Source: an uncultured Bellilinea sp. (GTDB taxonomy: Bacteria > Chloroflexota > Anaerolineae > Anaerolineales > Anaerolineaceae). From it: a stretch of DNA of 64,000 nucleotides. The translations under genes were made by a program, and so were the position numbers. How positions within the stretch are numbered: the first letter of the stretch is position 1; the number at the start of each line of letters is the position of its first letter. The notes under the pieces are model-generated. The model was given only the letters and a program-made list of their open reading frames with translations. It was not told the origin of the DNA and did no database searches. The DNA lies in contig CALHYE010000002.1 in the NCBI GenBank assembly GCA_938040735.1, positions 124,001 to 188,000 of the forward strand, written 5' to 3'. Positions 25,004-33,428 of the stretch are shown in pieces.

Positions 25004-25861
25004 TCACATTCCGGCCATGAAGGCAATTCCCACTGTACCTGGGCCGGTGTGAGTGCCGATGACCGGCGACACAGTGGCCGCAAAGGCTTCGGCAATATCG
25101 GAGGGCTCGAAACGCTGGCAGGCTTTCTCTAGCAGCCGTTCGGCTTCGGCAGGGGCGTTAGCATGCAAAGCGGCAATCCGAACCGGACGCTGGCTGCCGA
25201 CCCTTTCGACAAAAATGTCAATCAGGCGGTCCACCGCTTTGTTCATGGTGCGGATTTTTTCGACGGCCACAATTTTTCCATTTTCCAAACCCAGAATTGG
25301 TTTTAGTCCCAAAGCAGTACCAAGAAACGCGGCAGCTCCACCGATGCGTCCGCCGCGGTGCAAAAATTCCAGCGTGCTGACGGCGAACAAAACACCGGTA
25401 TGCTGCACGGCTTTTTCAGCAATGGCTTTACATTCCTCGAGGGATGCCCCCTGTTTTGCTGCGCGGGCTACCTGCAAGGCTTGAAAACCCAACCCCATGC
25501 CGGTGGAATACGAGTCAACGATGACCACCCGGTCAGTCTGAAGGGTTTGCTTGGCCTGCACTGCAGAATCAATGGTGCCGGAAAGCGCCGCTGAAATATG
25601 GATGGATAGGATGTCGTAACCCTGTTCTAAAAGTGAAGTGTACACTTGCTGAAAGGCAGCGGGTGAAGGCTGGGAGGTGGTGGGCATCACTTTGGCATGC
25701 TGAAGCCGGGTATAAAATTCCAAGGGTGTGATATCCACCCCGTCCCGGAAGGTTTCTTCTCCCCAAACAACCTGCAACGGAATAGCATGTAGGGCATAGC
25801 CATTCGATAAGTGTTCTGGAATATAGGCAGTGCTGTCGGTAACGACGGCAACCTTCGACAT
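25004..25861 (-). CDS. DegV family fatty-acid-binding protein
   Basis: A 285-residue two-domain DegV/FakB-type protein. Motifs: VVTDSTAYIP at the N-terminus, PTTSQPSP (about 60-67), the ISAALSGT loop (about 88-95), EFLHRGGRIGG (about 165-175) and the HTGPGTVGI end (about 271-279). FakB proteins bind an acyl chain and present it to the kinase FakA; no fakA is in the window. AAGGAGAT before the ATG is a strong ribosome site. It is divergent from ffh, and its transcript ends at the hairpin at 24908-24940. Confidence 0.92.
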   Translation of the reverse strand: MSKVAVVTDSTAYIPEHLSNGYALHAIPLQVVWGEETFRDGVDITPLEFYTRLQHAKVMPTTSQPSPAAFQQVYTSLLEQGYDILSIHISAALSGTIDSAVQAKQTLQTDRVVIVDSYSTGMGLGFQALQVARAAKQGASLEECKAIAEKAVQHTGVLFAVSTLEFLHRGGRIGGAAAFLGTALGLKPILGLENGKIVAVEKIRTMNKAVDRLIDIFVERVGSQRPVRIAALHANAPAEAERLLEKACQRFEPSDIAEAFAATVSPVIGTHTGPGTVGIAFMAGM

Positions 25862-25974
25862 GGTTTATCTCCTTAAGCTTGTCTATAAATATGATTTTAT
25901 TATTTCTCTCCATATAACCCCATCATTTGTAAAAAGTTTCGCGTTGAAGCCGGAAAATTTCGCTTCTCCAAACC

Positions 25975-26003
25975 TTGACCGTTGTTGTTTATCCGACTAG
26001 AAT
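25975..26003 (+). promoter_or_regulatory. Promoter of ffh
   Basis: TTGACC (25975-25980), a 17-base spacer and TAGAAT (25998-26003). Start near 26010. The 47-base leader contains GGCGTAACGCC and CCCCTCTGGGG, two short overlapping inverted repeats. Confidence 0.78.
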
Positions 26004-26056
26004 TGGGAGGCGTAACGCCCCTCTGGGGTGTTGATTTCTTATGGATTAAGGTCAGC

Positions 26057-27379
26057 GTGTTCGAATCGCTTTCGCAACGACTGGAACAGGTATTTCAACA
26101 ACTTCGCCGGCGGGGTAAATTATCCGAACAGGATGTAGATGCCGCCATGCGCGAAGTTCGTTTGGCGTTGCTGGAGGCAGATGTCCACTTCAGCGTAGTC
26201 AAGGACTTTATCAGCCGTGTCCGCGAGCGGGCGGTAGGAGCAGAGGTTTCAAAAGCCTTAAATCCTGCTCAGCAGGTTATCAAAATTGTCCACGAAGAAT
26301 TGATCAAGACACTGGGCGAACCGGCCCGGCTGAACCTGACCGGCCCGAAGCCGCGAGTTATCCTGATGGTGGGTTTACAAGGCTCCGGCAAGACCACGGC
26401 TGCCGCAAAACTGGCTTCGCTTTTGCGCTCTCAGGGTGAACGGGTTGAGCTGGTTGCTGCTGACCCTTACCGGCCGGCTGCCATCAAGCAATTGCAGACG
26501 CTGGGCGAGCGAATCGGTGTGCCGGTTTACACCGAAAGCGGCCTAAAACCGCCTGAACTGGTTGCAAAAGCGTTTGAAAAAGCCCAAAAGAGCGGGGTTA
26601 GTATTTTGATTGTGGACACGGCCGGGCGTTCTCAGTTGGACAACGCCTTGATGGATGAATTGAAGGCGATTACGCGGCGGGTAACACCCAATGAAATTTT
26701 ACTGGTCGTGGACGCGATGATCGGTCAGGAAGCCCTGCATGTTGCCGAAGGATTTCGGGACACAGTAACTTTGACAGGCTTAATGCTGACCAAGATGGAT
26801 GGCGACGCTCGCGGCGGTGCGGCTATTTCCATTCGGGCTGTTACCGGTGTGCCCTTAAAGTTCCTCGGCACGGGCGAGGCAATTGATGCCATTGAGGTCT
26901 ATGACCCCGGCCGGTTGGCTTCGCGCATTCTGGGCATGGGAGATGTCATTGGACTGATTGAGCGGGCCGAGGCTGCCTTTGACGAAAAGGAAGCCCAGGA
27001 ACAAGCCGAGCGATTGCTTTCCGGCTCGTTTACATTGGAGGATTTTGCCAAACAATTAAAGCAAATCCGAAAGATGGGGCCGTTGGCGCAGATTTTGGAG
27101 ATGCTGCCCGGCGGTTTGGGGCAAATGGCGCGCAATATTTCACCGGAAGAAGCAGAGCGTTCATTGAAGATTACTGAAGCCATCCTGAACTCGATGACCC
27201 GAGAAGAACGCCGCAGACCGGAAATCCTCAATGCCAGCCGGCGAAGGAGGATTGCGCGTGGTTCCGGCACGGAGGTACAGGATGTCAACCGGGTTCTCAA
27301 GCAATTTCGAGATGCCCAGAAGATGTTTAAGACCTTACAAAAAACAGGAGGTCGGGGATTACCGCGCCTGTTTGGCTGA
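26057..27379 (+). CDS. ffh: Signal recognition particle protein Ffh
   Basis: A 440-residue SRP54 GTPase that binds signal sequences with the SRP RNA and delivers ribosomes to FtsY at the membrane. The N domain (FESLSQRLEQVFQQLRRRGK), the G domain with GLQGSGKTT, DTAGRSQ and TKMDGDARGG, and the M domain with the RNA-binding stretch SRRRRIARGSG are all present. The GTG start at 26057 was chosen because the family begins MFESLS and AAGG precedes it; the frame extends upstream without similarity. The SRP RNA gene was not found in this window. Confidence 0.96.
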   Translation: MFESLSQRLEQVFQQLRRRGKLSEQDVDAAMREVRLALLEADVHFSVVKDFISRVRERAVGAEVSKALNPAQQVIKIVHEELIKTLGEPARLNLTGPKPRVILMVGLQGSGKTTAAAKLASLLRSQGERVELVAADPYRPAAIKQLQTLGERIGVPVYTESGLKPPELVAKAFEKAQKSGVSILIVDTAGRSQLDNALMDELKAITRRVTPNEILLVVDAMIGQEALHVAEGFRDTVTLTGLMLTKMDGDARGGAAISIRAVTGVPLKFLGTGEAIDAIEVYDPGRLASRILGMGDVIGLIERAEAAFDEKEAQEQAERLLSGSFTLEDFAKQLKQIRKMGPLAQILEMLPGGLGQMARNISPEEAERSLKITEAILNSMTREERRRPEILNASRRRRIARGSGTEVQDVNRVLKQFRDAQKMFKTLQKTGGRGLPRLFG

Positions 27380-27453
27380 AAAGTACCGCTAAAAGAAAAC
27401 GCTTCCTTCGGCGTCCCTCGACTTTTAGGGGTTAACTTGAATCGCCATCTATA

Positions 27454-27462
27454 TGCTAAAAT
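27454..27462 (+). promoter_or_regulatory. Extended -10 promoter of the rpsP operon
   Basis: TGCTAAAAT fits an extended -10; +1 would be near 27469, about 26 bases before rpsP. The -35 is weak. Confidence 0.48.
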
Positions 27463-27494
27463 GTTTATGGACAAATGAGGAGAAAAGAACAACT

Positions 27495-27839
27495 ATGGTT
27501 CGAATACGATTGCGCCGAATTGGCCTAAAAGGACAACCCAGTTACCGGATTGTGGCGGCTGACAAAGAAAGCCCCCGCGATGGTCGTTTCCTTGAAATTC
27601 TCGGTTTTTACAACCCCCGCACCGAACCGTTTACGTTCCAGGTAAACGAGGAACGGGTCTATCACTGGCTTAAGAATGGAGCTCAACCCACCGAGTCCGT
27701 TCAAAAATTGTTTGATAGCGTTGGTTTGAGCAAACGCTGGGCAAAGGTCAAAGCGGGCGAGCCGATTGAAGAAATTTTGAAGGAAGCGGAAGACTATTAC
27801 GCTTCCCGAAAGGTGAGCGCAAAGACCAATCCGGTATAA
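27495..27839 (+). CDS. rpsP: 30S ribosomal protein S16
   Basis: A 114-residue bS16. The start [20 protein letters not shown] and the segment [16 protein letters not shown] are diagnostic. The ATG at 27495 is set by this conserved N-terminus, with GAGGAG about 12 bases upstream. The C-terminal extension beyond about residue 90 (acidic then basic) is typical of longer family members. It heads the group rpsP-khpA-rimM. Confidence 0.97.
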   Translation: MVRIRLRRIGLKGQPSYRIVAADKESPRDGRFLEILGFYNPRTEPFTFQVNEERVYHWLKNGAQPTESVQKLFDSVGLSKRWAKVKAGEPIEEILKEAEDYYASRKVSAKTNPV

Positions 27840-27886
27840 AATTTGGTTGAGCCGTCATCCAAAGCCACAGCGCGAAAGGATTGATC

Positions 27887-28123
27887 GTGAAGGAACTGAT
27901 TGAGTATATTGCCGCTTCACTGGTTGATGACCCAACTCAGGTGCGGGTGCGACAGGAATGGGTTGGCGGAAAAGCCCGACTGGAGTTGTGGGTTGCTAAG
28001 GAAGATATGGGCAGGATCATTGGTAAAAGCGGACGGGTAGCCAACGCTATGCGGGTTTTATTGCGTGTGGCTGCTGCCCGTGAGGGGAAACAGGCTACCC
28101 TGGATGTGATGGAGCCGCGTTGA
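27887..28123 (+). CDS. khpA: KH-domain RNA-binding protein KhpA (YlqC)
   Basis: A 78-residue single KH domain. The RNA-binding loop is IIGKSGRVANAMR. The family start MKELIEYIA supports the GTG at 27887, preceded by AAAGGA, over the TTG two codons earlier. KhpA pairs with KhpB in many bacteria to bind small RNAs and to influence cell-wall synthesis and division. The position between rpsP and rimM is the conserved one. Confidence 0.92.
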   Translation: MKELIEYIAASLVDDPTQVRVRQEWVGGKARLELWVAKEDMGRIIGKSGRVANAMRVLLRVAAAREGKQATLDVMEPR

Positions 28124-28686
28124 TGAAACGTCGCCAGCCTGAGTCGGAGTACAGTGGGGAATCGACAGGCTCGCCTCCCTTGGGCGAGCCTGTATTTCTG
28201 GCTGTGGGCTTTCTGAGGCGGGCGCATGGCTTACAGGGAGAAGTAGTCATGGACATTTTGACCGATTTCCCTGAGCGGTTGGTGCGGGGTAAGGTAGTCT
28301 ATGCCGGAGATGAGCATATCCGACTGACCATTCGTTCCTTGCGTTCGAAAGGTAAACAGGTCTTAATTGCTTTTGAGGAAATTTCTGATCCGGAGTCGGC
28401 TGTACCATTGCGAAATCAATATCTGTTTGTCCGGTCTGATGAGATTCCACCCCTGCCGGAAGGCGAGTACTATCATCATGAGCTGCTTGGCCTGAATGTT
28501 TTCACACCCAGCGGTAAAAGGCTTGGGACCCTTGCCGAAATCCTCGAGACCGGGGCGAACGATGTGTATATTATTCGGGGTGAAGATGATGATACAGAAT
28601 TGCTGGTGCCGGCTATTCCTGAATTTATTGTTGAAATACGATTAGCAGAGCGTGCCATTATCATTTCACCGCCAGAGTGGCTGTAA
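28123..28686 (+). CDS. rimM: Ribosome maturation factor RimM
   Basis: A 187-residue protein: an N-terminal RimM beta-barrel (AVGFLRRAHGLQGEVVMDIL, about 28-47) and a C-terminal PRC-barrel (EYYHHELLGLNVFTPSGKRL onward). It assists 16S rRNA processing and 30S head assembly by binding S19. The ATG overlaps the khpA stop (TGATG). A Pro/Ser/Gly-rich 25-residue N-terminal extension precedes the conserved start and is not usual. Confidence 0.94.
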   Translation: MKRRQPESEYSGESTGSPPLGEPVFLAVGFLRRAHGLQGEVVMDILTDFPERLVRGKVVYAGDEHIRLTIRSLRSKGKQVLIAFEEISDPESAVPLRNQYLFVRSDEIPPLPEGEYYHHELLGLNVFTPSGKRLGTLAEILETGANDVYIIRGEDDDTELLVPAIPEFIVEIRLAERAIIISPPEWL

Positions 28687-28701
28687 TCTGGAGCGCAGCG
28701 G

Positions 28702-29820
28702 ATGAACCCCAAAGCCTACTGGGTTGGTTTCAATTACGTTAAGGGAATTGGGTCTGTTCGCCTCAGCCGTTTATTGCAGGCATTTGACGGAGATTTGGGT
28801 GTTGCCTGGCAGGCTTCGTATGAAAAATTAATTGCGGCGCGACTGCATCCCCGGTTGGTGGAGAGCGTTTTGAAAATTCGTTCTCAACTGGATTTAGAGC
28901 GCATTTGGGAAAACATCGAGCGCAAAGCCATCCAGGTGATCACCTGGGAGGATGAAAACTACCCTTCGATCCTCCGTCAGATTGATCAGCCGCCGCCTGT
29001 GCTTTATGTTAAGGGTGAATATTTGCCGGAAGATGAACTGGCTGTGGCCGTGGTCGGGACACGACGAGTTTCAGCCTATGGTAAGCAGGTGGCGGAGGAA
29101 TTGGCTGCCTTTCTGGCACGTAATCAGGTTACGGTAGTAAGCGGTTTGGCGCGCGGCACCGATTCGGTGGCTCATCAATCAGCATTACGAGCGGGCGGAC
29201 GCACACTTGCCGTGTTGGGTTGTGGGGTGGATTTGATTTACCCGCCGGAACATAGCAAATTAGCCGAAGAAATTACCCAAAGCGGCGCGCTCATCAGTGA
29301 TTATCCGCCCGGGACGCCACCGGAAAGCAGTAATTTTCCACCCCGCAATCGAATCATTTCCGGCCTGGCACTGGCAACCGTTGTGATTGAAGCCGGGGAT
29401 ACAAGCGGAGCGTTAATAACGGCTTCGTTTGCCGCCGATCAGGGGCGGGAAGTGCTGGCCGTGCCGGGTAATATTCATTCACCCAACTCCAAGGGGGTAA
29501 ACCGGCTGATCCAAAATGGAGCGCGTCCACTGCTCAATCCCGCCGATGTGCTGGAGGCGCTGAACATCCAACAGGTGAATACCCGACGGGTTGCCAGAAA
29601 GGTATTGCCTTCTGATGAAACCGAGGCTAAACTATTGCAAGTCATGGGTGAAGACAATCTGACGGCGGATGAAATCAGTTTCCTTTCGGGATTACCGATT
29701 GATAAAGTATCGGCTTGCTTGATGATGATGGAATTAAAAGGGCTGGTCAGAAATCATGGTGGAACAAATTACCGAGCCATTCGAGAGGAAACGGAATATT
29801 ACGGAAGGAATGATGAATAA
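28702..29820 (+). CDS. dprA: DNA processing protein DprA
   Basis: A 372-residue protein with an N-terminal helix-hairpin/SAM region (about 1-75), the Rossmann core (VVGTRRVSAYGKQVA, SGLARGTDSVAHQ, LGCGVDLIYPPEH, FPPRNRIISGLA, GDTSGALITAS, VPGNIHSPNSKG) and a C-terminal winged helix (about 305-365). DprA loads RecA on incoming single-stranded DNA during transformation. It occupies the place where trmD and rplS often follow rimM in other bacteria. The ATG follows GGAGC. Confidence 0.94.
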   Translation: MNPKAYWVGFNYVKGIGSVRLSRLLQAFDGDLGVAWQASYEKLIAARLHPRLVESVLKIRSQLDLERIWENIERKAIQVITWEDENYPSILRQIDQPPPVLYVKGEYLPEDELAVAVVGTRRVSAYGKQVAEELAAFLARNQVTVVSGLARGTDSVAHQSALRAGGRTLAVLGCGVDLIYPPEHSKLAEEITQSGALISDYPPGTPPESSNFPPRNRIISGLALATVVIEAGDTSGALITASFAADQGREVLAVPGNIHSPNSKGVNRLIQNGARPLLNPADVLEALNIQQVNTRRVARKVLPSDETEAKLLQVMGEDNLTADEISFLSGLPIDKVSACLMMMELKGLVRNHGGTNYRAIREETEYYGRNDE

Positions 29821-30898
29821 ATCGTTTTATGCAGTCATCATGGCCGGGGGAGGGGGAACGCGTTTATGGCCTCTCTCGCGGACAGCGCGCCCAAAACAAA
29901 TGCTTAAATTGGGTTCAGACCGAACCCTGTTTCAGCAGGCCTTTGATCGGTTGGACGGCTTGCTTACGCCTGAACAAATCCTGGTGGTTACCGGCGCGGA
30001 AATGGCAATGGATTTACAGAAGGATTGTCCTGAAATCCCGTCTGAAAATTACCTGATTGAGCCAGCCCCAAAAGGTACCGCAGCAGTCGTGGGGTTGGCC
30101 GCTGCTTATTTGTATTCAAAAGACCGACAAGCCGTAATGGCTATCTTGACAGCCGATCACATCATTCGAGATGTGGCCTACTTTCAAAAAATTTTACGGG
30201 CAGCCGATGAAGCCGCTCGTTTGGGGTATCTGGTTACTTTGGGAATCCACCCGTCCCATCCGTCAACTGGCTACGGCTATATTCAACGCGGCCAGCCGGT
30301 GGCAGAAATTAACCAGCAACGCGTGTATCAGGTGTTGAAATTCAAAGAAAAACCGGATGCAGAAACTGCCCGCAGGATGGTAGAAAGCGGCGATCACGAT
30401 TGGAATTCGGGTATGTTTTTCTGGCAGGTAGAAAAGATTCGGGGGGAAATAGAGCGTCAATTACCCGAGTTGTTTCAGACCATGATACAGATTGAAAAGA
30501 CCGGCCTGGATAAACAAGAAGATTGGCTGCCCCTCTGGATGAAATTGAAACCTGAAACCATAGATTATGGAATCATGGAACATGCCCGGCAGGTCGTTGT
30601 AATCCCGGCAGCCGGGTTAGGCTGGAACGATATGGGCAGCTGGGATTCGCTGTTTGAAGTGCTGGATCAAGATGAGAATGGTAACATTGCCTTGAACTCT
30701 CAATGGCTGGCTGTGGATTCACAAAAAACGTTAGTGCTTTGTGAGGACCAGCGTCGCTTAATTGCTACCATTGGGGTTGAGAATTTGATTATTGTTGACA
30801 GCGGAGATGTGTTACTGGTCTGTCATAAGGATAAGGCTCAGAAGGTTCGTGAGGTTGTCCAGATTTTGAAAAAGAGTGGACGAGAAAACTACCTGTAG
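29813..30898 (+). CDS. Mannose-1-phosphate guanylyltransferase
   Basis: A 361-residue nucleotidyltransferase making GDP-mannose from mannose-1-phosphate and GTP. The signature is AVIMAGGGGTRLWPLSR followed by PKQ (about residues 6-26). TADHII (about 105), FKEKPD and WNSGMFFW (about 195) and the beta-helix-like C-terminus are typical of ManC/type II enzymes without the isomerase domain. GDP-mannose would feed the surface-glycan genes 16 kb downstream. The ATG at 29813 overlaps the dprA end by eight bases, with GGAAGG as ribosome site. Confidence 0.92.
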   Translation: MNKSFYAVIMAGGGGTRLWPLSRTARPKQMLKLGSDRTLFQQAFDRLDGLLTPEQILVVTGAEMAMDLQKDCPEIPSENYLIEPAPKGTAAVVGLAAAYLYSKDRQAVMAILTADHIIRDVAYFQKILRAADEAARLGYLVTLGIHPSHPSTGYGYIQRGQPVAEINQQRVYQVLKFKEKPDAETARRMVESGDHDWNSGMFFWQVEKIRGEIERQLPELFQTMIQIEKTGLDKQEDWLPLWMKLKPETIDYGIMEHARQVVVIPAAGLGWNDMGSWDSLFEVLDQDENGNIALNSQWLAVDSQKTLVLCEDQRRLIATIGVENLIIVDSGDVLLVCHKDKAQKVREVVQILKKSGRENYL

Positions 30899-30911
30899 TG
30901 GGAGGTGAGCA

Positions 30912-33287
30912 TTGGAAGCCTACTGTGTGAAGTGTAAAGAAAAGCGGGAGATGGTTTCTCCTCGAGCAGAATTTAATGCCGCAGGCAGACCGGTTACTCG
31001 GGGAGTTTGCCCGGTATGTGGCACACCATTATTTCGGTTGGGCAGCACACCAGAACACGAGAATTTGCCTGCTCCAGAAAAAAGGGAAAGACCTGCCGAT
31101 AAACTTATCAGGGTAGCCCATTCAAAAAGTCAACGAACGACGAAAAGAAATAACGGTCATGATGAACGGAGCGGAAAACTGGTGATTGTCGAATCGCCGG
31201 CAAAAGCGCGCACAGTTGGCCGTTTTTTGGGAAAAGGCTATACTGTTAAGGCCTCTGTGGGTCATATCCGCGATTTATTGCGTTCGGAACTTTCGGTGGA
31301 TGTTGAGCATGATTTTCAGCCCAAATACCGCGTGCCCAACGAAAAACGGGCTGTGGTGAAAGAACTAAAAGATTTGGTGAAAAAGTCAGAAGAAATTTAT
31401 CTGGCAACCGACCCGGATCGAGAGGGAGAGGCAATTGCATGGCACTTGATGGAAGCCGCGGATATTCCCGAAAATCTCTCGAGGCGGGTGGTGTTTCACG
31501 AGATTACCCAACCGGCAATCGAGGAAGCCTTCTCTCATCCTCGTGGCATCAATATGAACCTGGTCAACGCTCAACAAGGCCGAAGGATTTTAGACCGGCT
31601 GGTGGGGTACAACCTCAGCCCATTGTTGTGGGAGAAGGTACGCGGCCGCCTGTCGGCTGGGCGGGTGCAGTCGGTTGCCCTGCGCTTGATTGTGGAGCGG
31701 GAACGTGAAATTGAAGCCTTTGTACCGGTCGAATACTGGACCATTGCTGCCGAATTGAAGCCGCAAGGCGGCCGGCAGTCTTATGTTGCGAAACTGGTCA
31801 AAGTTAACGATCAAGAACCTCAGTTGCCCGATCAGGCAACCGTGCAAGGTTTGCTTGAGGACATGGAGCCGGCGGTCTACCGGATCGTGCGAATCAAGCG
31901 GGGGGAAAGGAGACGAAAACCGGCAGCTCCGTTCATCACCAGCACCTTACAGCAAGAGGCTTCGCGCAAGTTGGGGTACACGGCTCGCCGAACGATGATG
32001 ATCGCTCAGCAGTTATACGAGGGATTGGATGTGGGCGAGGGCGGTTCGACCGGCTTGATTACCTACATGCGCACCGATTCAACAAATATATCTGAACTGG
32101 CGCAAAAAGAAGCGCGAGATTATATCCTGAACACATACGGTCAAGATTATCTCCCCGAAACGCCGCCTCAATACAAAACCCGTGCCGTAGGCGCTCAGGA
32201 AGCCCATGAAGCCATACGGCCTACTTCGGTGTTGCGCCTGCCCGAAAAAGTAAAACCTTACCTCAGCCCGGAGCAATACAAGTTGTATATGCTCATCTGG
32301 CAGCGTTTTGTTGCCTCTCAGATGGAAGCAGCGGTGATGGATACGGTTTCGGTTGAGGTGGAAGGAAAAGGCAAGACCAATCTCTATCTGATGCGGGCCT
32401 CGGGTTCGACCTTGAAATTCCCCGGCTTTCTGGCTGTCTATGAAGAATCCCGTGAAGAAGATCAAAAAGGCGAGGATGAAGACAATGTCCGCATTCCACC
32501 GGGTTTGGAAGAGGGACAACTGCAGGAATTGCAGCGTTTGCTGCCAGAGCAGCACTTTACTCAACCGCCGCCGCGTTATTCCGAAGCAACACTGGTACAA
32601 ACTCTCGAAGAATACGGGATTGGGCGTCCTTCTACCTATGCTCCAATCCTCTCCACCATTGTGGAGCGCGGGTATGTAGTGCGTGAGAATAAAAAATTGA
32701 TCCCAACCGAAACGGGTGTACTGGTGAATGATTTGCTGGTGCAGCATTTTCCGGATATTGTGGATGTTGGATTTACAGCCAAGATGGAAAATGACCTCGA
32801 TCAGGTGGCCTCCGGCAGCCGGGAATGGGTGGATGTGATTCGCTCGTTTTATGAGAGCTTTGAACCAACCGTCAAAAAGGCTCAAGAGTCCATTCCGGTA
32901 ACCAAAACGGTGGAGAAGATCGGACGCGCCTGTCCGCAATGCGGCCACGATTTGATTATTCGCTGGGGAAGATACGGTAAGTTTATTTCCTGCAGTAATT
33001 TTCCGGAATGCCGTTACACCGAACCCTGGCTGGAAAAAATTGGGGTTGCGTGTCCGGAATGCGGCGGAGATTTGATTGAACGCAAGACCCGCAAGGGTCG
33101 GGTGTTTTACGGGTGTTCCAACTATCCAACCTGTCAATTCACAACCTGGAAGCGGCCGGTAGCCACTCCCTGCCCCAATTGCGGCGGCTTGCTGGTCATT
33201 TCCAATAAACGGGAATTGCAGTGCCTGAAGTGTGAGGAAAGTTTCCTGCAGGAAGAAATTGGAGTAACATCGCCGGAGTCGGCATGA
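30912..33287 (+). CDS. topA: DNA topoisomerase I with N-terminal zinc-finger extension
   Basis: A 791-residue type IA topoisomerase, which relaxes negative supercoils. Order: a DUF5679-like zinc finger (Cys5, Cys8, Cys33, Cys36), a basic linker, the Toprim domain (LVIVESPAKA; DPDREGEAIAWHL), the core with the catalytic Tyr385 in TYMRTDST, and three C-terminal Topo_zn_Crpt zinc ribbons. The first (CPQCGHDL) and second (CPECGGDL) have four Cys each, and the last is CPNCGGLL...CLKCEE. The start is TTG, six bases after GGAGGTG. The N-terminal finger is absent from classic TopA proteins. The gene ends the rpsP group. Confidence 0.95.
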   Translation: MEAYCVKCKEKREMVSPRAEFNAAGRPVTRGVCPVCGTPLFRLGSTPEHENLPAPEKRERPADKLIRVAHSKSQRTTKRNNGHDERSGKLVIVESPAKARTVGRFLGKGYTVKASVGHIRDLLRSELSVDVEHDFQPKYRVPNEKRAVVKELKDLVKKSEEIYLATDPDREGEAIAWHLMEAADIPENLSRRVVFHEITQPAIEEAFSHPRGINMNLVNAQQGRRILDRLVGYNLSPLLWEKVRGRLSAGRVQSVALRLIVEREREIEAFVPVEYWTIAAELKPQGGRQSYVAKLVKVNDQEPQLPDQATVQGLLEDMEPAVYRIVRIKRGERRRKPAAPFITSTLQQEASRKLGYTARRTMMIAQQLYEGLDVGEGGSTGLITYMRTDSTNISELAQKEARDYILNTYGQDYLPETPPQYKTRAVGAQEAHEAIRPTSVLRLPEKVKPYLSPEQYKLYMLIWQRFVASQMEAAVMDTVSVEVEGKGKTNLYLMRASGSTLKFPGFLAVYEESREEDQKGEDEDNVRIPPGLEEGQLQELQRLLPEQHFTQPPPRYSEATLVQTLEEYGIGRPSTYAPILSTIVERGYVVRENKKLIPTETGVLVNDLLVQHFPDIVDVGFTAKMENDLDQVASGSREWVDVIRSFYESFEPTVKKAQESIPVTKTVEKIGRACPQCGHDLIIRWGRYGKFISCSNFPECRYTEPWLEKIGVACPECGGDLIERKTRKGRVFYGCSNYPTCQFTTWKRPVATPCPNCGGLLVISNKRELQCLKCEESFLQEEIGVTSPESA

Positions 33288-33334
33288 TAATTGCAACTCA
33301 CTGCGTTAGTCGTAAATTCATGCCGTCATCGCAG

Positions 33335-33363
33335 TTGCGCCAAATTAAACCTTGTTCTACAAT
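33335..33363 (+). promoter_or_regulatory. Promoter of the unknown two-TM protein gene
   Basis: TTGCGC (33335-33340), a 17-base spacer and TACAAT (33358-33363); start near 33370, about 60 bases before the ATG. Confidence 0.5.
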
Positions 33364-33428
33364 AAATTCAAGGTTCTGGTAAAAACTGCACGGCAGAGAT
33401 AATCACAGCCAGTGAGGAGCAAAAAATC

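Noticed and set aside
26006-26027. An attenuator in the ffh leader made of two overlapping hairpins
   Set aside because: The predicted start point lies inside the first stem, no T-run follows, and no leader peptide was found.
32079-33296. A 405-codon minus-strand open frame opposite topA
   Set aside because: It mirrors the zinc-ribbon and core parts of topA and has no recognisable motif. Long antisense frames are expected opposite codon-biased genes.
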